Assembly (NCBI GenBank): GCA_964551995.1 | Contig: CAZKFD010000032.1 | Coordinates: forward strand, 62,001-126,000 | Reading direction: 5' to 3' | Source: DATKJS01 sp964551995 | GTDB lineage: Bacteria; Acidobacteriota; Aminicenantia; Aminicenantales; Saccharicenantaceae | DNA length: 64,000 bases | In this document: positions 25,498 through 33,579 of the stretch, piece after piece | Numbering within the stretch: the first letter of the stretch is position 1 | Layout of the letters: each line of letters begins with the position of its first letter | Notes under the pieces: model-generated | Databases searched by the model: none | What the model saw: only the letters and a program-made list of their open reading frames with translations | What the model was told of the DNA's origin: nothing | Translations under genes and position numbers: made by a program

Positions 25498-25920
25498 ATG
25501 AGCGAGGAACGGAAAAGAATCCTGGACATGCTGGCGGCGGGCCGGATCAGCGCCGAGGAGGCGGAGAAGCTGCTGGACGCCCTTTCTGAGACCGAGCACG
25601 ACGCGGCCCCGAGGACCGCGGAAGCCGGCTCCGGCAAGGTGAAATACCTGAAGATCATCGTGGATCCGGGCCCGGCAAGCGAGCGGCGGGACAGGGTCAA
25701 CATCCGCGTCCCCCTGGGGCTCATCCGGGCCGGCCTCAGGTGGGCCGCCTTCGTCCCCAAGGATGTCCAGTCCCGGGTCAGCGAGGCCCTGAGGGAAAAA
25801 GGCATCGCCTTGGACTGGACGAAATTCACGCCCGAGGAGTTCGAGGGCCTCATCTCGGAGCTCAACGACCTGACGGTCGACGTCGAGGGCCAGGACAAGA
25901 TCCGCATCTTCTGCGAGTAG
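25498..25920 (+). CDS. SHOCT-like domain protein
   Basis: 140 aa. Residues 1-30 (MSEERKRILDMLAAGRISAE) are a SHOCT-like helix-turn unit of the kind found at the start of YvlB/LiaX-type proteins; the rest has strands around KYLKIIVD and VNIRVPLGLIRAGL and ends in a DUF2089-partner type domain. AAGGAG at 7 nt decides the ATG at 25498 over an in-frame ATG at 25483 that overlaps the preceding stop. Likely cytoplasmic partner of the upstream genes. Confidence 0.72.
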   Translation: MSEERKRILDMLAAGRISAEEAEKLLDALSETEHDAAPRTAEAGSGKVKYLKIIVDPGPASERRDRVNIRVPLGLIRAGLRWAAFVPKDVQSRVSEALREKGIALDWTKFTPEEFEGLISELNDLTVDVEGQDKIRIFCE

Positions 25921-25963
25921 GCGCCGGGAGGCGCCTTCCGGCCGATAGAGAGTGGAGGCGGCT

Positions 25964-26032
25964 GTGTGGACTTTCATCAAGATCATCGTCTTTCTGATCC
26001 TGGTCGTGGTGTTCGCTTTCGTTCTGGACTGA
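25964..26032 (+). CDS. 22-aa single-helix peptide ending the DUF2089 operon
   Basis: A GTG start with GGAGG seven bases before it encodes W-T-F-I-K and one hydrophobic helix (IIVFLILVVVFAFVL) ending in D. It resembles the first helix of LapA-type (DUF1049) proteins but stops after the helix. It lies 43 bp after the SHOCT gene on the same strand. Confidence 0.45.
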   Translation: MWTFIKIIVFLILVVVFAFVLD

Positions 26033-26251
26033 GCGGCTTTCCCGCGGAGCGGGCGGGGCGGCGGTTTTCAGAGCGCGGCCAGGACTCCCCGCACGTACCC
26101 GACCGACTCGGCGAGACCAGGCAGGGGAGGTCACAGGGGTCCTTTTCGTACTCGAACGAAGCGGTCCCGCGGCAGCGTTTTCATGCGGCCACCTCGACGA
26201 CAGCCTTCATCTTTTCGGGGCGAAATTCAATCCCCCGGGCGCGGGCGGCGA
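26033..26251. other. Intergenic stretch with possible decayed coding remnant
   Basis: No intact gene. On the minus strand two short pieces look protein-like: one ending in ARGIEFRPEKMKAVVEVAA with a stop overlapping an ATG, then FEYEKDPCDLPCL and, in another frame, ESVGYVRGVLAAL before a stop. This could be a decayed pair of small genes; I do not recognise the family. Confidence 0.25.
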
Positions 26252-26280
26252 TTGCCAAGGCCGGCTCGATCTGCTATAAA
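26252..26280 (+). promoter_or_regulatory. Promoter of the K+ channel gene
   Basis: TTGCCA (26252-26257), 17 bp, TATAAA (26275-26280), about 30 nt before the ATG at 26310. Confidence 0.5.
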
Positions 26281-26309
26281 GAAAGCGGTCGTCCGGAGGA
26301 CGGGGAGGC

Positions 26310-27299
26310 ATGAGGACCATCGGCGGCAAAGCGCGGCTCGTGACGCTCGGCCTGCTGCTCCTCGCCGTCGTCGCCGTCGGCACGGCCGGCTACGTCCTCA
26401 TCGCGCACAGCTCCGCGCTCGATGCCCTCTACATGACCGTCATCTCCGTGACGACGGTCGGCTACCGCGAGGTCTTCCCGCTCGACGCGGCGGGAAAGAT
26501 CTTCACCATGGTCCTGATCATCACGGGGTTGGGCCTGGTCTTCTATTTCCTGAACACGATCATCGAGAACACGATGGAAGGGCGGATCCGGAAGATCCTG
26601 GGGAGACGGAAGATGGAAAAGAACATGTCCCGCATGAAGGGCCACGTCGTCGTCGCCGGCTTCGGGCGGATGGGAGAGGTCGTCTGCCGGGAACTCTGGA
26701 CGGCCGGCGTCGATTTCATCGTCATCGATAATGCGGGGCCCAGGTTCGCCCTGGCCGAAGAGCGGAATTATGCGGTCCTGAACGCCTCGGCCGCCGACGA
26801 GGAGGTCCTCAAGGCGGCTGGCATCGAAAAAGCCCGCGTCTTCATCTCCCTGCTGTCCGACGACGCCGACAACATTCTGGCCGTCCTGACGGCCCGGGAC
26901 CTCAATCCCGCCCTCGTCATCATCAGCCGGGCGCTCGACGCCGCGAACGAGAGCAAGTTGCTGAAGGCCGGGGCGACGCGCGTCGTCTCGCCCTACGAGC
27001 TCTCGTCGCACCGGATCGTGCGCATGGTCCAGAAGCCGAACGTCGTCGATTTCATGGACTTCCTGCTGAGCTCGCCCAAGTACTCGCTTTCCCTGGAGGA
27101 GCGCGTGATCGGCGAGCGGTCCGACCTCAACGGCAAGGTCATCCGCGAGGCGGGGTTTCGCGAGCGGTTCGACGCCATCGTCGTCGCCGTCCGGCGCAAG
27201 GGAGAAATGATCTTCAACCCCAGCCCCGATTTCGCCCTCCAGGGCGGGGACATCCTGATCCTGCTCGGCGAGCGGGAGGGGCTCCAGTTGATTGCCTGA
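26310..27299 (+). CDS. Two-helix K+ channel with RCK (TrkA-N/TrkA-C) domains
   Basis: 329 aa. TM1 at about 8-30, pore helix and selectivity filter TTVGYRE at about 47-53, TM2 at about 62-82, then a Rossmann RCK domain starting GHVVVAGFGRMGEVVC (GxGxxG) at about 110-230 and a TrkA-C domain at about 245-329. This is the MthK-like architecture of ligand-gated K+ channels; VGYRE in place of VGYGD is a known bacterial variant. With the kdp locus it forms a second K+ route in the window. Confidence 0.92.
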   Translation: MRTIGGKARLVTLGLLLLAVVAVGTAGYVLIAHSSALDALYMTVISVTTVGYREVFPLDAAGKIFTMVLIITGLGLVFYFLNTIIENTMEGRIRKILGRRKMEKNMSRMKGHVVVAGFGRMGEVVCRELWTAGVDFIVIDNAGPRFALAEERNYAVLNASAADEEVLKAAGIEKARVFISLLSDDADNILAVLTARDLNPALVIISRALDAANESKLLKAGATRVVSPYELSSHRIVRMVQKPNVVDFMDFLLSSPKYSLSLEERVIGERSDLNGKVIREAGFRERFDAIVVAVRRKGEMIFNPSPDFALQGGDILILLGEREGLQLIA

Positions 27300-27332
27300 A
27301 CGGGCCGCCCGGGAGGCCCGGCCGGCGCCCGG

Positions 27333-27361
27333 TTGAACATCCGCGGCAGTTGGGATACACT
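27333..27361 (+). promoter_or_regulatory. Promoter of the NYN-LOTUS gene
   Basis: TTGAAC (27333-27338), 17 bp, TACACT (27356-27361); the ATG follows 41 nt later behind GAAAGGACCGAGCC. Confidence 0.5.
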
Positions 27362-27402
27362 GGGGACCGGAATTCCGACGGGATGAACGAAAGGACCGAG
27401 CC

Positions 27403-28230
27403 ATGGTCGAAAATTTCATCGGGGAAGAGACGCGCAAGATTGCCCTCCTCATCGACGGCGACAACGCCCAGCCGTCGCTGGTCAACCAGATCCTGGCCGA
27501 GGCCGGGAAGTACGGCCTGGTGACCATCCGCCGCATCTACGGCGACTGGACGACGACGAGCATGTCCGGCTGGAAGGCCGCCCTTCACGACAGCGCCATC
27601 CAGCCCATCCAGCAGTTCCGCTACACGATCGGCAAGAACGCCACCGACAGCGCCATGATCATCGACGCCATGGACATCCTCCACAGCCACCTCGTGGGCG
27701 GCTTTTGCATCGTTTCGAGCGACAGCGACTACACGCGGCTGGCGACGCGCATCCGCGAGATGGGCTTCTTCGTCATGGGGATCGGCAAGCGCTCGACGCC
27801 CAAGGCCTTCGTCAACGGCTGCAACGTCTTCATCTACACAGAGAACCTCGTGCCGCGGGGCCGCGAAACCCGGCGCCGCGAACGGAGCGGGACGGCCCGC
27901 AAGGGCGGCGGCAAGGACTCGCACGAGGAGCGGGAGCCGGTCGAGGAAAAGGACGACCGGAGCGGCCGATACGACCCCGTCCCCCTGCTTAAGGGTGCCT
28001 TTGATATGGCCGTGCACGAGGACGGCTGGGCCAACCTCGGGGAGCTCGGCTTCTATCTCCGCCAGCTCGACCCCGGGTTCGACCCCCGCACCTACGGCTT
28101 CAAGCAGCTCTCCCAGCTCATCAAGAGCCAGCCCGGGCTGTTCGAGGTGCGCGCGCGGGACGAGGAGGGCGGCGGGTCCGCCGTCTACGCCCGGCTGAAG
28201 GAAAGCCGCGACGAGCCCGACCGGACTTAG
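27403..28230 (+). CDS. NYN-domain (LabA/DUF88) protein with C-terminal OST-HTH/LOTUS domain
   Basis: 275 aa. Residues 10-155 form a PIN-like NYN nuclease domain with the acidic residues in ALLIDGDNAQ, NATDSAMIIDAMD and IVSSDSDYTRLA. A charged linker (about 155-195) leads to a LOTUS winged-helix domain at about 200-265 (LLKGAFDMA, FKQLSQLIKSQPGLFEV). Such proteins are predicted RNA-binding nucleases; targets are unknown. It ends convergently with the metallophosphoesterase, overlapping by 4 bp. Confidence 0.9.
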   Translation: MVENFIGEETRKIALLIDGDNAQPSLVNQILAEAGKYGLVTIRRIYGDWTTTSMSGWKAALHDSAIQPIQQFRYTIGKNATDSAMIIDAMDILHSHLVGGFCIVSSDSDYTRLATRIREMGFFVMGIGKRSTPKAFVNGCNVFIYTENLVPRGRETRRRERSGTARKGGGKDSHEEREPVEEKDDRSGRYDPVPLLKGAFDMAVHEDGWANLGELGFYLRQLDPGFDPRTYGFKQLSQLIKSQPGLFEVRARDEEGGGSAVYARLKESRDEPDRT

Positions 28231-30281
28231 AGCCGGAAACGGTAGCCGACCGAGAAGCCGATCTTCGTCCGACGCCCGAACTCCGGGTCCGAACTGCCCC
28301 CCAGGTGGAGCGGCGTGTAAGCCTTGACGGCGAAATCCAGATCGCGGACCACCCCGAAGATGTCGTACACGAGCGGCGCTTCCACCCCGTTCGTCAGGAA
28401 ATAGCTGCGCCGGCCTCCCCCTCCGAGCCAGGCCTCGAAGCCAAGGAGGGGGAAGCTGATGAGGTTGGAGCCGGGCAGGTGGAAGTCGACCGTCAGCGGC
28501 GAGACCCCGATGACGGCGGCGTTGACCCGGGCCTCGGGACTTGTGTTCCAGGCGTCGTAGCTCACGATGCCGAGGCTCACGGAGGGCCGCCAGTTGAGGA
28601 AGGTCAGATATCCGTTGAGTCGGTTCATCCCCCAGTCGCCCAGGGAGAAATCCAGGGACGCCGCGGCGCTGCCGGGGGCCGAGAGATAGGCCGCCGCGAG
28701 CGTTAGATGGGGGTTGAATTTCGGCTTGCGGAAATCCTCCGGGTCGGTCCAGCGGGGCGTGGCGTCGACGACCCGGCCGTCGGCAACGTGGACGAGCAGA
28801 TAGTGATGTCCTTCGCCGACGACATCGTCCCGGATCTCGACCGTCCTCCCAGCCAGGGGGCCGCCCAGGTCCTCGAGCTTCTTGTTATAGGCGTTGACCC
28901 AGGGTCCGGTCTGCCCGGCGTGCAGGTTCACCCGCAGCGGTCCGCCCCCGCCGCCGGAGATGGTAATGGGGATGATGCGGTCGGCCGCTCCCGGCGCGCG
29001 CACGATGAGGGTGTAGTGTTCGTAGGCGTGAATGCAGGAGCCGAAAACGTCGGAGACGTCCCTGAAGAGGGCATCGTCGAGGATGCTCGGAGCCCCCTTC
29101 TTGCCGCCGGGCTGGGGAAGCCCGAGGTCCAGCCAGGTGTTGTAGCCGACACCCGGGTTGGTGACGGCCCGGGAGCTGTTGAACAGGGGGCTGTGCATGG
29201 AGACGACAAGGGTCCGGCCGCGCTCCCGGGCATACGCGGCGACCGCGAAATAGAAATCGGACTGGCCGTTGAAGGGGCTGACGGAGAAGAGGTTGAGCAA
29301 GTGCTGCTCGGCCTTTTCCGCGTAGAGGGACCGTTTCAGGCGGGCGAAGTTCGGATAGTGCCAGCCCCGGGCCATGGAATCCAGGAGCAGGTAAACGACG
29401 CCTCCCGCCTCGAACGCGTAGCAGAACATGTTGTCGGAATTGAGGACCGGGAGCGTGCCGTAACCGGCTTTCCGGAAGATAGCCGCGAGCCGGGGGGCGA
29501 GGCGCTCCTTGCCGGCCAGGTACCGGGCCTCGTCGAGGGGCGGGTCCTCGTTGAATTTCAGATAATAGCGGCCGTCCTTCTTGACGACGTACTGCTCGGC
29601 CAGGTACCGGGCGTCGTCGCGGTCCCGGAGGTTCGCCAGGATCTCGCGAAAGGCGTTCTCCGGAAGGTCGGCCGGCACGGAGTAAAGGATATACGGGCTG
29701 TGGATCCAGCGGTCCCAGTCGAAGAAGTCCTTGAGGTAGACGGGTCCCTTCGTGGAGTCCATGAGGTCCGTGTAGCGGTTCGGGACCTCCGGCCGGAAGC
29801 GCAGGAGCTCGTGGTTGCCGGTGACGGGGATGATCGGCTTCTCACGGATGAGCGCCCGAAGATAGGGATAGGAGGCCCCATCGGGCCCCTGCCCCTCGAA
29901 GGCCTTCCCCAGGGCGTCCCATTGCCTCGGGCTCGAGCCCTCGTGGACGAGGTCGCCGTTGAGGATGATGAAGCGGATCCGGTCGTAGATGCGCTCCCCG
30001 GTCTGCGGGTCCACGGCCTCCTTCATTTCCTTGGCGATGGCATTGAAGACCGGGTGCCCGAGATCCTTGGGGCTATTCTGGATATCGCCGATGAGGACGA
30101 AATAGTAATCGTCAAATCCGGGCCCCGACTTCGAGGCGTCCGCCAGGAACTCCCGGACGAGGTCGATGTTGTGCGACTGGAACGCCGCGATGTCATCTCG
30201 GGCCGCGGCGGCCCGTCCCGCCGAAGACAGGGCCAAAAGGGCGATCAGGCCGGCGAGGCCGGCCCTCGATATCTTGTTCAT
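28227..30281 (-). CDS. Exported metallophosphoesterase with C-terminal beta-rich domain
   Basis: 684 aa with a signal peptide (1-27). Residues 60-440 are a calcineurin-like phosphoesterase: IGDIQNS, LNGDLVHEG, VTGNHE, SMHSPLFNS and CIHAYEHY supply the di-metal ligands; the usual D-x-H start is D-x-Q here. From about 560 on, alternating aromatic strands (SLDFSLGDWG, GIVSYDAWN) ending in KIGFSVGYRFRL resemble an outer-membrane beta-barrel or barrel-like domain, which may anchor the enzyme. Substrate unknown. AAGAGGAGAA appears twice before the ATG owing to a tandem repeat. Confidence 0.8.
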   Translation of the reverse strand: MNKISRAGLAGLIALLALSSAGRAAAARDDIAAFQSHNIDLVREFLADASKSGPGFDDYYFVLIGDIQNSPKDLGHPVFNAIAKEMKEAVDPQTGERIYDRIRFIILNGDLVHEGSSPRQWDALGKAFEGQGPDGASYPYLRALIREKPIIPVTGNHELLRFRPEVPNRYTDLMDSTKGPVYLKDFFDWDRWIHSPYILYSVPADLPENAFREILANLRDRDDARYLAEQYVVKKDGRYYLKFNEDPPLDEARYLAGKERLAPRLAAIFRKAGYGTLPVLNSDNMFCYAFEAGGVVYLLLDSMARGWHYPNFARLKRSLYAEKAEQHLLNLFSVSPFNGQSDFYFAVAAYARERGRTLVVSMHSPLFNSSRAVTNPGVGYNTWLDLGLPQPGGKKGAPSILDDALFRDVSDVFGSCIHAYEHYTLIVRAPGAADRIIPITISGGGGGPLRVNLHAGQTGPWVNAYNKKLEDLGGPLAGRTVEIRDDVVGEGHHYLLVHVADGRVVDATPRWTDPEDFRKPKFNPHLTLAAAYLSAPGSAAASLDFSLGDWGMNRLNGYLTFLNWRPSVSLGIVSYDAWNTSPEARVNAAVIGVSPLTVDFHLPGSNLISFPLLGFEAWLGGGGRRSYFLTNGVEAPLVYDIFGVVRDLDFAVKAYTPLHLGGSSDPEFGRRTKIGFSVGYRFRL

Positions 30282-30290
30282 CGGCTGCCG

Positions 30291-30322
30291 TTCTCCTCTT
30301 AAAGGGTTCTCCTCTTAAAGGG
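30291..30322. repeat. 16-bp perfect tandem duplication carrying the Shine-Dalgarno
   Basis: TTCTCCTCTTAAAGGG occurs twice without a spacer (30291-30306, 30307-30322). Read on the minus strand each copy carries AAGAGGAG, so the metallophosphoesterase mRNA has two Shine-Dalgarno-like sites before its ATG at 30281. Confidence 0.9.
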
Positions 30323-30367
30323 TAACCATTATACTCCGCCGTTTTCCGCGCCCGAAATCCGCCCTCC

Positions 30368-30396
30368 TTGCCACCCTGTCGCCCTTCCTTTATAAT
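30368..30396 (+). promoter_or_regulatory. Promoter of the first GH27 gene
   Basis: TTGCCA (30368-30373), 17 bp, perfect TATAAT (30391-30396); GAGAGGAG then precedes the ATG at 30419. Confidence 0.65.
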
Positions 30397-30418
30397 CGGC
30401 CCCGAGAGGAGATATCCC

Positions 30419-31618
30419 ATGAGGAGAAAGAACCCGATCCGAACGACTGCGGCCGTCTTCCTGGGCACCGCCGCCTTCATCCTCGTTTTCAGCCGCGTGG
30501 ACACGCGGGCCCTGTCGAACGGCCTGGCCCTGACTCCGCCCATGGGCTGGAATTCGTGGAACAAGTTCGCCTGCGATAACAACGAGAAGACGGTCCGCGA
30601 GATCGCGGACGCCATGGTCGCGAGCGGCATGCGCGACGCCGGCTACCAGTACGTGGTCATCGACGACTGCTGGCAGGTCGACCGCGACGCCAAAGGCAAC
30701 ATCATCGCCGACGCCCGGGCCTTCCCCTCCGGAATCCAGGCCCTGGCCGACTACATCCACTCCAAGGGGCTTAAGTTCGGCATCTATTCCGACGCTGGCA
30801 CGAAGACATGCGCGGGCCGGCCCGGAAGCTGGGGCTACGAGTTCCAGGATGCCCGCCAGTACGCGGAGTGGGGCGTGGATTACCTGAAGTACGACTGGTG
30901 CAACAACGGCGGCCAGAACTCGGCGGCCGCATATTCCCGGATGCGCGACGCCCTCGCCGCGAGCGGCCGTCCCATCGTCTTCAGCATCTGCGAGTGGGGG
31001 AGCACCAAGCCGTGGCTGTGGGCCAAGGACATCGGCAACCTCTGGCGGACGACCGACGACATCCAGGACTTCTGGGAGGGCAAGAAGGAGTGGGGCGGCC
31101 TGGGCGTCGTCCAGATCATCGACCTCCAGAACGGGCTCGAGGCCTTCTCCGGGCCCGGGCACTGGAATGACCCGGACATGCTCGAGGTCGGCAACGGCGG
31201 CATGTCGGATGTTGAGTACCGGTCGCACTTCAGCTTCTGGTGCCTCCTCGCCGCGCCGCTCATGGCCGGCAACGACCTCCGGACGATGTCGGTCGAGACG
31301 CGCGACATCCTGACCAACAGGGAGGTCATCGCTGTCGACCAGGATCCGCTCGGCAAACAGGGCAGCCGCGTCCGGCGCGACGGCGACCTCGAGGTCTGGT
31401 CGCGGCCGCTCGCCGACGGCAGCCGGGCCGTCATCCTCTTCAACCGCGGTACGAAGCCGGCCGAGATCGCCGTGACGTGGCCGGAGATCGGCTACACGGC
31501 GGGCCTGAGCGCCCGGGTTCGGGACCTCTGGCAGCACAAAGATATGGGAACGTTCAGGGGGGGCTATAAGGCCGTCGCGCCCGGCCACAGCGTCGTCATG
31601 GTCCGCATCACGCCGTAA
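30419..31618 (+). CDS. Secreted alpha-galactosidase, GH27
   Basis: 399 aa with an N-terminal export helix (TTAAVFLGTAAFILVF). The GH27 (beta/alpha)8 barrel starts at LTPPMGWNSWNKFAC; nucleophile D159 is in YLKYDWC and the acid/base lies in GPGHWNDPDMLEVGNGG. A short beta-sandwich C-terminal domain (about 315-399) closes it. It removes terminal alpha-galactosyl residues (some members alpha-N-acetylgalactosaminyl) from oligosaccharides. The sodium:solute symporter gene follows on the same strand and may import the released sugar. Confidence 0.93.
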   Translation: MRRKNPIRTTAAVFLGTAAFILVFSRVDTRALSNGLALTPPMGWNSWNKFACDNNEKTVREIADAMVASGMRDAGYQYVVIDDCWQVDRDAKGNIIADARAFPSGIQALADYIHSKGLKFGIYSDAGTKTCAGRPGSWGYEFQDARQYAEWGVDYLKYDWCNNGGQNSAAAYSRMRDALAASGRPIVFSICEWGSTKPWLWAKDIGNLWRTTDDIQDFWEGKKEWGGLGVVQIIDLQNGLEAFSGPGHWNDPDMLEVGNGGMSDVEYRSHFSFWCLLAAPLMAGNDLRTMSVETRDILTNREVIAVDQDPLGKQGSRVRRDGDLEVWSRPLADGSRAVILFNRGTKPAEIAVTWPEIGYTAGLSARVRDLWQHKDMGTFRGGYKAVAPGHSVVMVRITP

Positions 31619-31638
31619 GAGAGGCCGCAGGCCCCCTT

Positions 31639-31667
31639 TACTTTCGACGGGAAATTCCCTATATAAT
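31639..31667 (+). promoter_or_regulatory. Putative promoter/operator of the symporter-cstA pair
   Basis: A perfect TATAAT (31662-31667) has a poor -35 (TACTTT at 17 bp). The spacer contains the palindrome GGGAAATTCCC (31649-31659), a possible operator. It lies 60 nt before the ATG at 31728. Confidence 0.35.
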
Positions 31668-31727
31668 AATCCCCTTTAACAGCCGAAAGATGCGCCCTGC
31701 GTCCCTTCGAGCGAGAGGACGGTGACC

Positions 31728-33566
31728 ATGCACCTCCAGGTGATCGACTGGCTCATCGTCTTGGCCACCCTGTTCATCTGCTTCATCCCCGCCCTGTTCT
31801 TCGGCAAGCGGGCGGGCCGAAGCACTTCCGAGTTCTTCGTCTCGGGACGCGCCGTGCCCTGGTGGCTGGCCGGGCTGTCCATGGTCGCCACGACCTTCTC
31901 GAGCGACACGCCCAATCTCGTCACCGACATCGTCCGCCGCAACGGTGTTGCCGGCAACTGGGTCTGGTGGGCCTTCACCCTAACCGGGGTGGCGACGGTG
32001 TTCTTCTATGCCAGGATGTGGCGGCGCTCCGAGGTCATGACCGACCTCGAATTCTACGAACTGCGCTACTCGGGAAAGGCGGCCAGCGTCGTCCGCGGCT
32101 TCCGGTCCATCTACCTGGGCTTTCTCTTCAACTGCATCATCATGGCCACCGTCAACCTGGCCGCCTGCAAGATCGCCGCCATCCTGTTCAACCTGGAGCG
32201 CTGGCAGACGCTTCTCCTCATCGGCGTCCTCAACGTCATCTTTGCCACCTTCACGGGCCTGTGGGGCGTCCTCGTCATCGACATGATCCAGTTCTTTATC
32301 AAGATGACGGCCGTCATCGCCGCGGCCTATTTCTCGGTGCGGGCGGTCGGCGGGATGGACGCCATGCTGTCCAAGATCTCGGCCATGACCGGTCCGAACG
32401 GGGTGCATTTCCTCAACATGCTGCCCGACTTCCGGAGCAATTGGGACCTGGCCATCGCCATCTTCATCATGCCCCTGGCCGTCCAGTGGTGGTCCGTCTG
32501 GTACCCGGGCTCGGAGCCCGGCGGCGGCAGCTATATCGCCCAGCGCATGCTGGCCTCCAAGTCCGAGAAGGACTCCCTGGGGGCGGTCCTCTTTTTCAAT
32601 GTCGCCCACTACGTCATGCGACCCTGGCCCTGGATCCTGACCGGCCTGTGCTCGCTTATCGTCTTCCCTCAGCTCTCGGATATCCAGAGGGCCTTCCCGC
32701 GGCTCAACCCGGCCCTTCTCGGGCACGACATCGCGTTTCCGGCTATGCTCAAATTCCTGCCCGTCGGATTCATCGGGCTCATGGTCGGGGGGCTCATCGC
32801 GGCGAACTCCTCGACCAACCTCACGCATCTCAACTGGGGGGCGTCCTACCTCGTCCATGATTTCTATCGGCGCTTCCTGAAAAGGGACGCCGCGGAAAAG
32901 CATTATGTCCTGATGGGGCGGCTGGCGACCATCCTCCTGTTCTTCAGCGCGGGGAGCCTCGTCTTCTTCCTGGAGACGGCCAAGGACAGCTTCGACATCA
33001 TCCTCCAGGTCGGGGCCGGAACGGGGCTGCTGTACCTTGTCCGCTGGTTCTGGTGGCGCGTCAATGCCTGGTGCGAGGTCAACGCCATGATCAGCAGCTT
33101 TGCCTTCTCCGTGCTGCTTCTCGTCCTCCGGAAATTCGGCCTCTTCGTCCCGACGCACTACGCCCTCATCCTGACCGTCCTGGCGACCACGATCGTCTGG
33201 ATGCTGACGGCGTTCTTCGGGCCGCAGACCGACCCGGAGACCCTTGTCCGGTTTTACAGGAAGGTTCGCCCGTTCGGCCCCGGATGGGAGCCCGTCCGCA
33301 AGGCCGCCGGCATCTCCAAGGACGAGGCCCGGTCGACGAGCGACAGCTTCCCTGTGGCCCTCGTTGGGTGGGTATCGGGGTCGCTGACGATCTGGTCGGC
33401 GCTGTTCACAGTCGGGAACGTCCTCTACAAGCGATGGACCTACGCCGCCGTTTTGTTCGCGATCTTTGTCGGGAGCGGGCTCGCCCTCGTCTGTGTCATG
33501 AACCGGCTCTGGGGCAAGTCCTCCGGCGCGCCCAGAACGGCCGCCCCGCCCGGGAGGGCGGCGTGA
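31728..33566 (+). CDS. Sodium:solute symporter (SSS family)
   Basis: 612 aa with about 14 helices. SSS features: R..TSEFFVSGRAVPWWLAGLS near the N-terminus with the Na+-site region, SSDTPNL, and MVGGLIAANSSTNLTHLNWG at helix 9. This longer subtype is usually near sugar-degrading enzymes, as here behind GH27. Substrate is probably a sugar or related organic solute. The ATG at 31728 has GAGGA at 8 nt; a GTG at 31722 is too close to it. cstA starts 13 nt after its stop. Confidence 0.88.
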   Translation: MHLQVIDWLIVLATLFICFIPALFFGKRAGRSTSEFFVSGRAVPWWLAGLSMVATTFSSDTPNLVTDIVRRNGVAGNWVWWAFTLTGVATVFFYARMWRRSEVMTDLEFYELRYSGKAASVVRGFRSIYLGFLFNCIIMATVNLAACKIAAILFNLERWQTLLLIGVLNVIFATFTGLWGVLVIDMIQFFIKMTAVIAAAYFSVRAVGGMDAMLSKISAMTGPNGVHFLNMLPDFRSNWDLAIAIFIMPLAVQWWSVWYPGSEPGGGSYIAQRMLASKSEKDSLGAVLFFNVAHYVMRPWPWILTGLCSLIVFPQLSDIQRAFPRLNPALLGHDIAFPAMLKFLPVGFIGLMVGGLIAANSSTNLTHLNWGASYLVHDFYRRFLKRDAAEKHYVLMGRLATILLFFSAGSLVFFLETAKDSFDIILQVGAGTGLLYLVRWFWWRVNAWCEVNAMISSFAFSVLLLVLRKFGLFVPTHYALILTVLATTIVWMLTAFFGPQTDPETLVRFYRKVRPFGPGWEPVRKAAGISKDEARSTSDSFPVALVGWVSGSLTIWSALFTVGNVLYKRWTYAAVLFAIFVGSGLALVCVMNRLWGKSSGAPRTAAPPGRAA

Positions 33567-33579
33567 GCGCGAGGACTCG

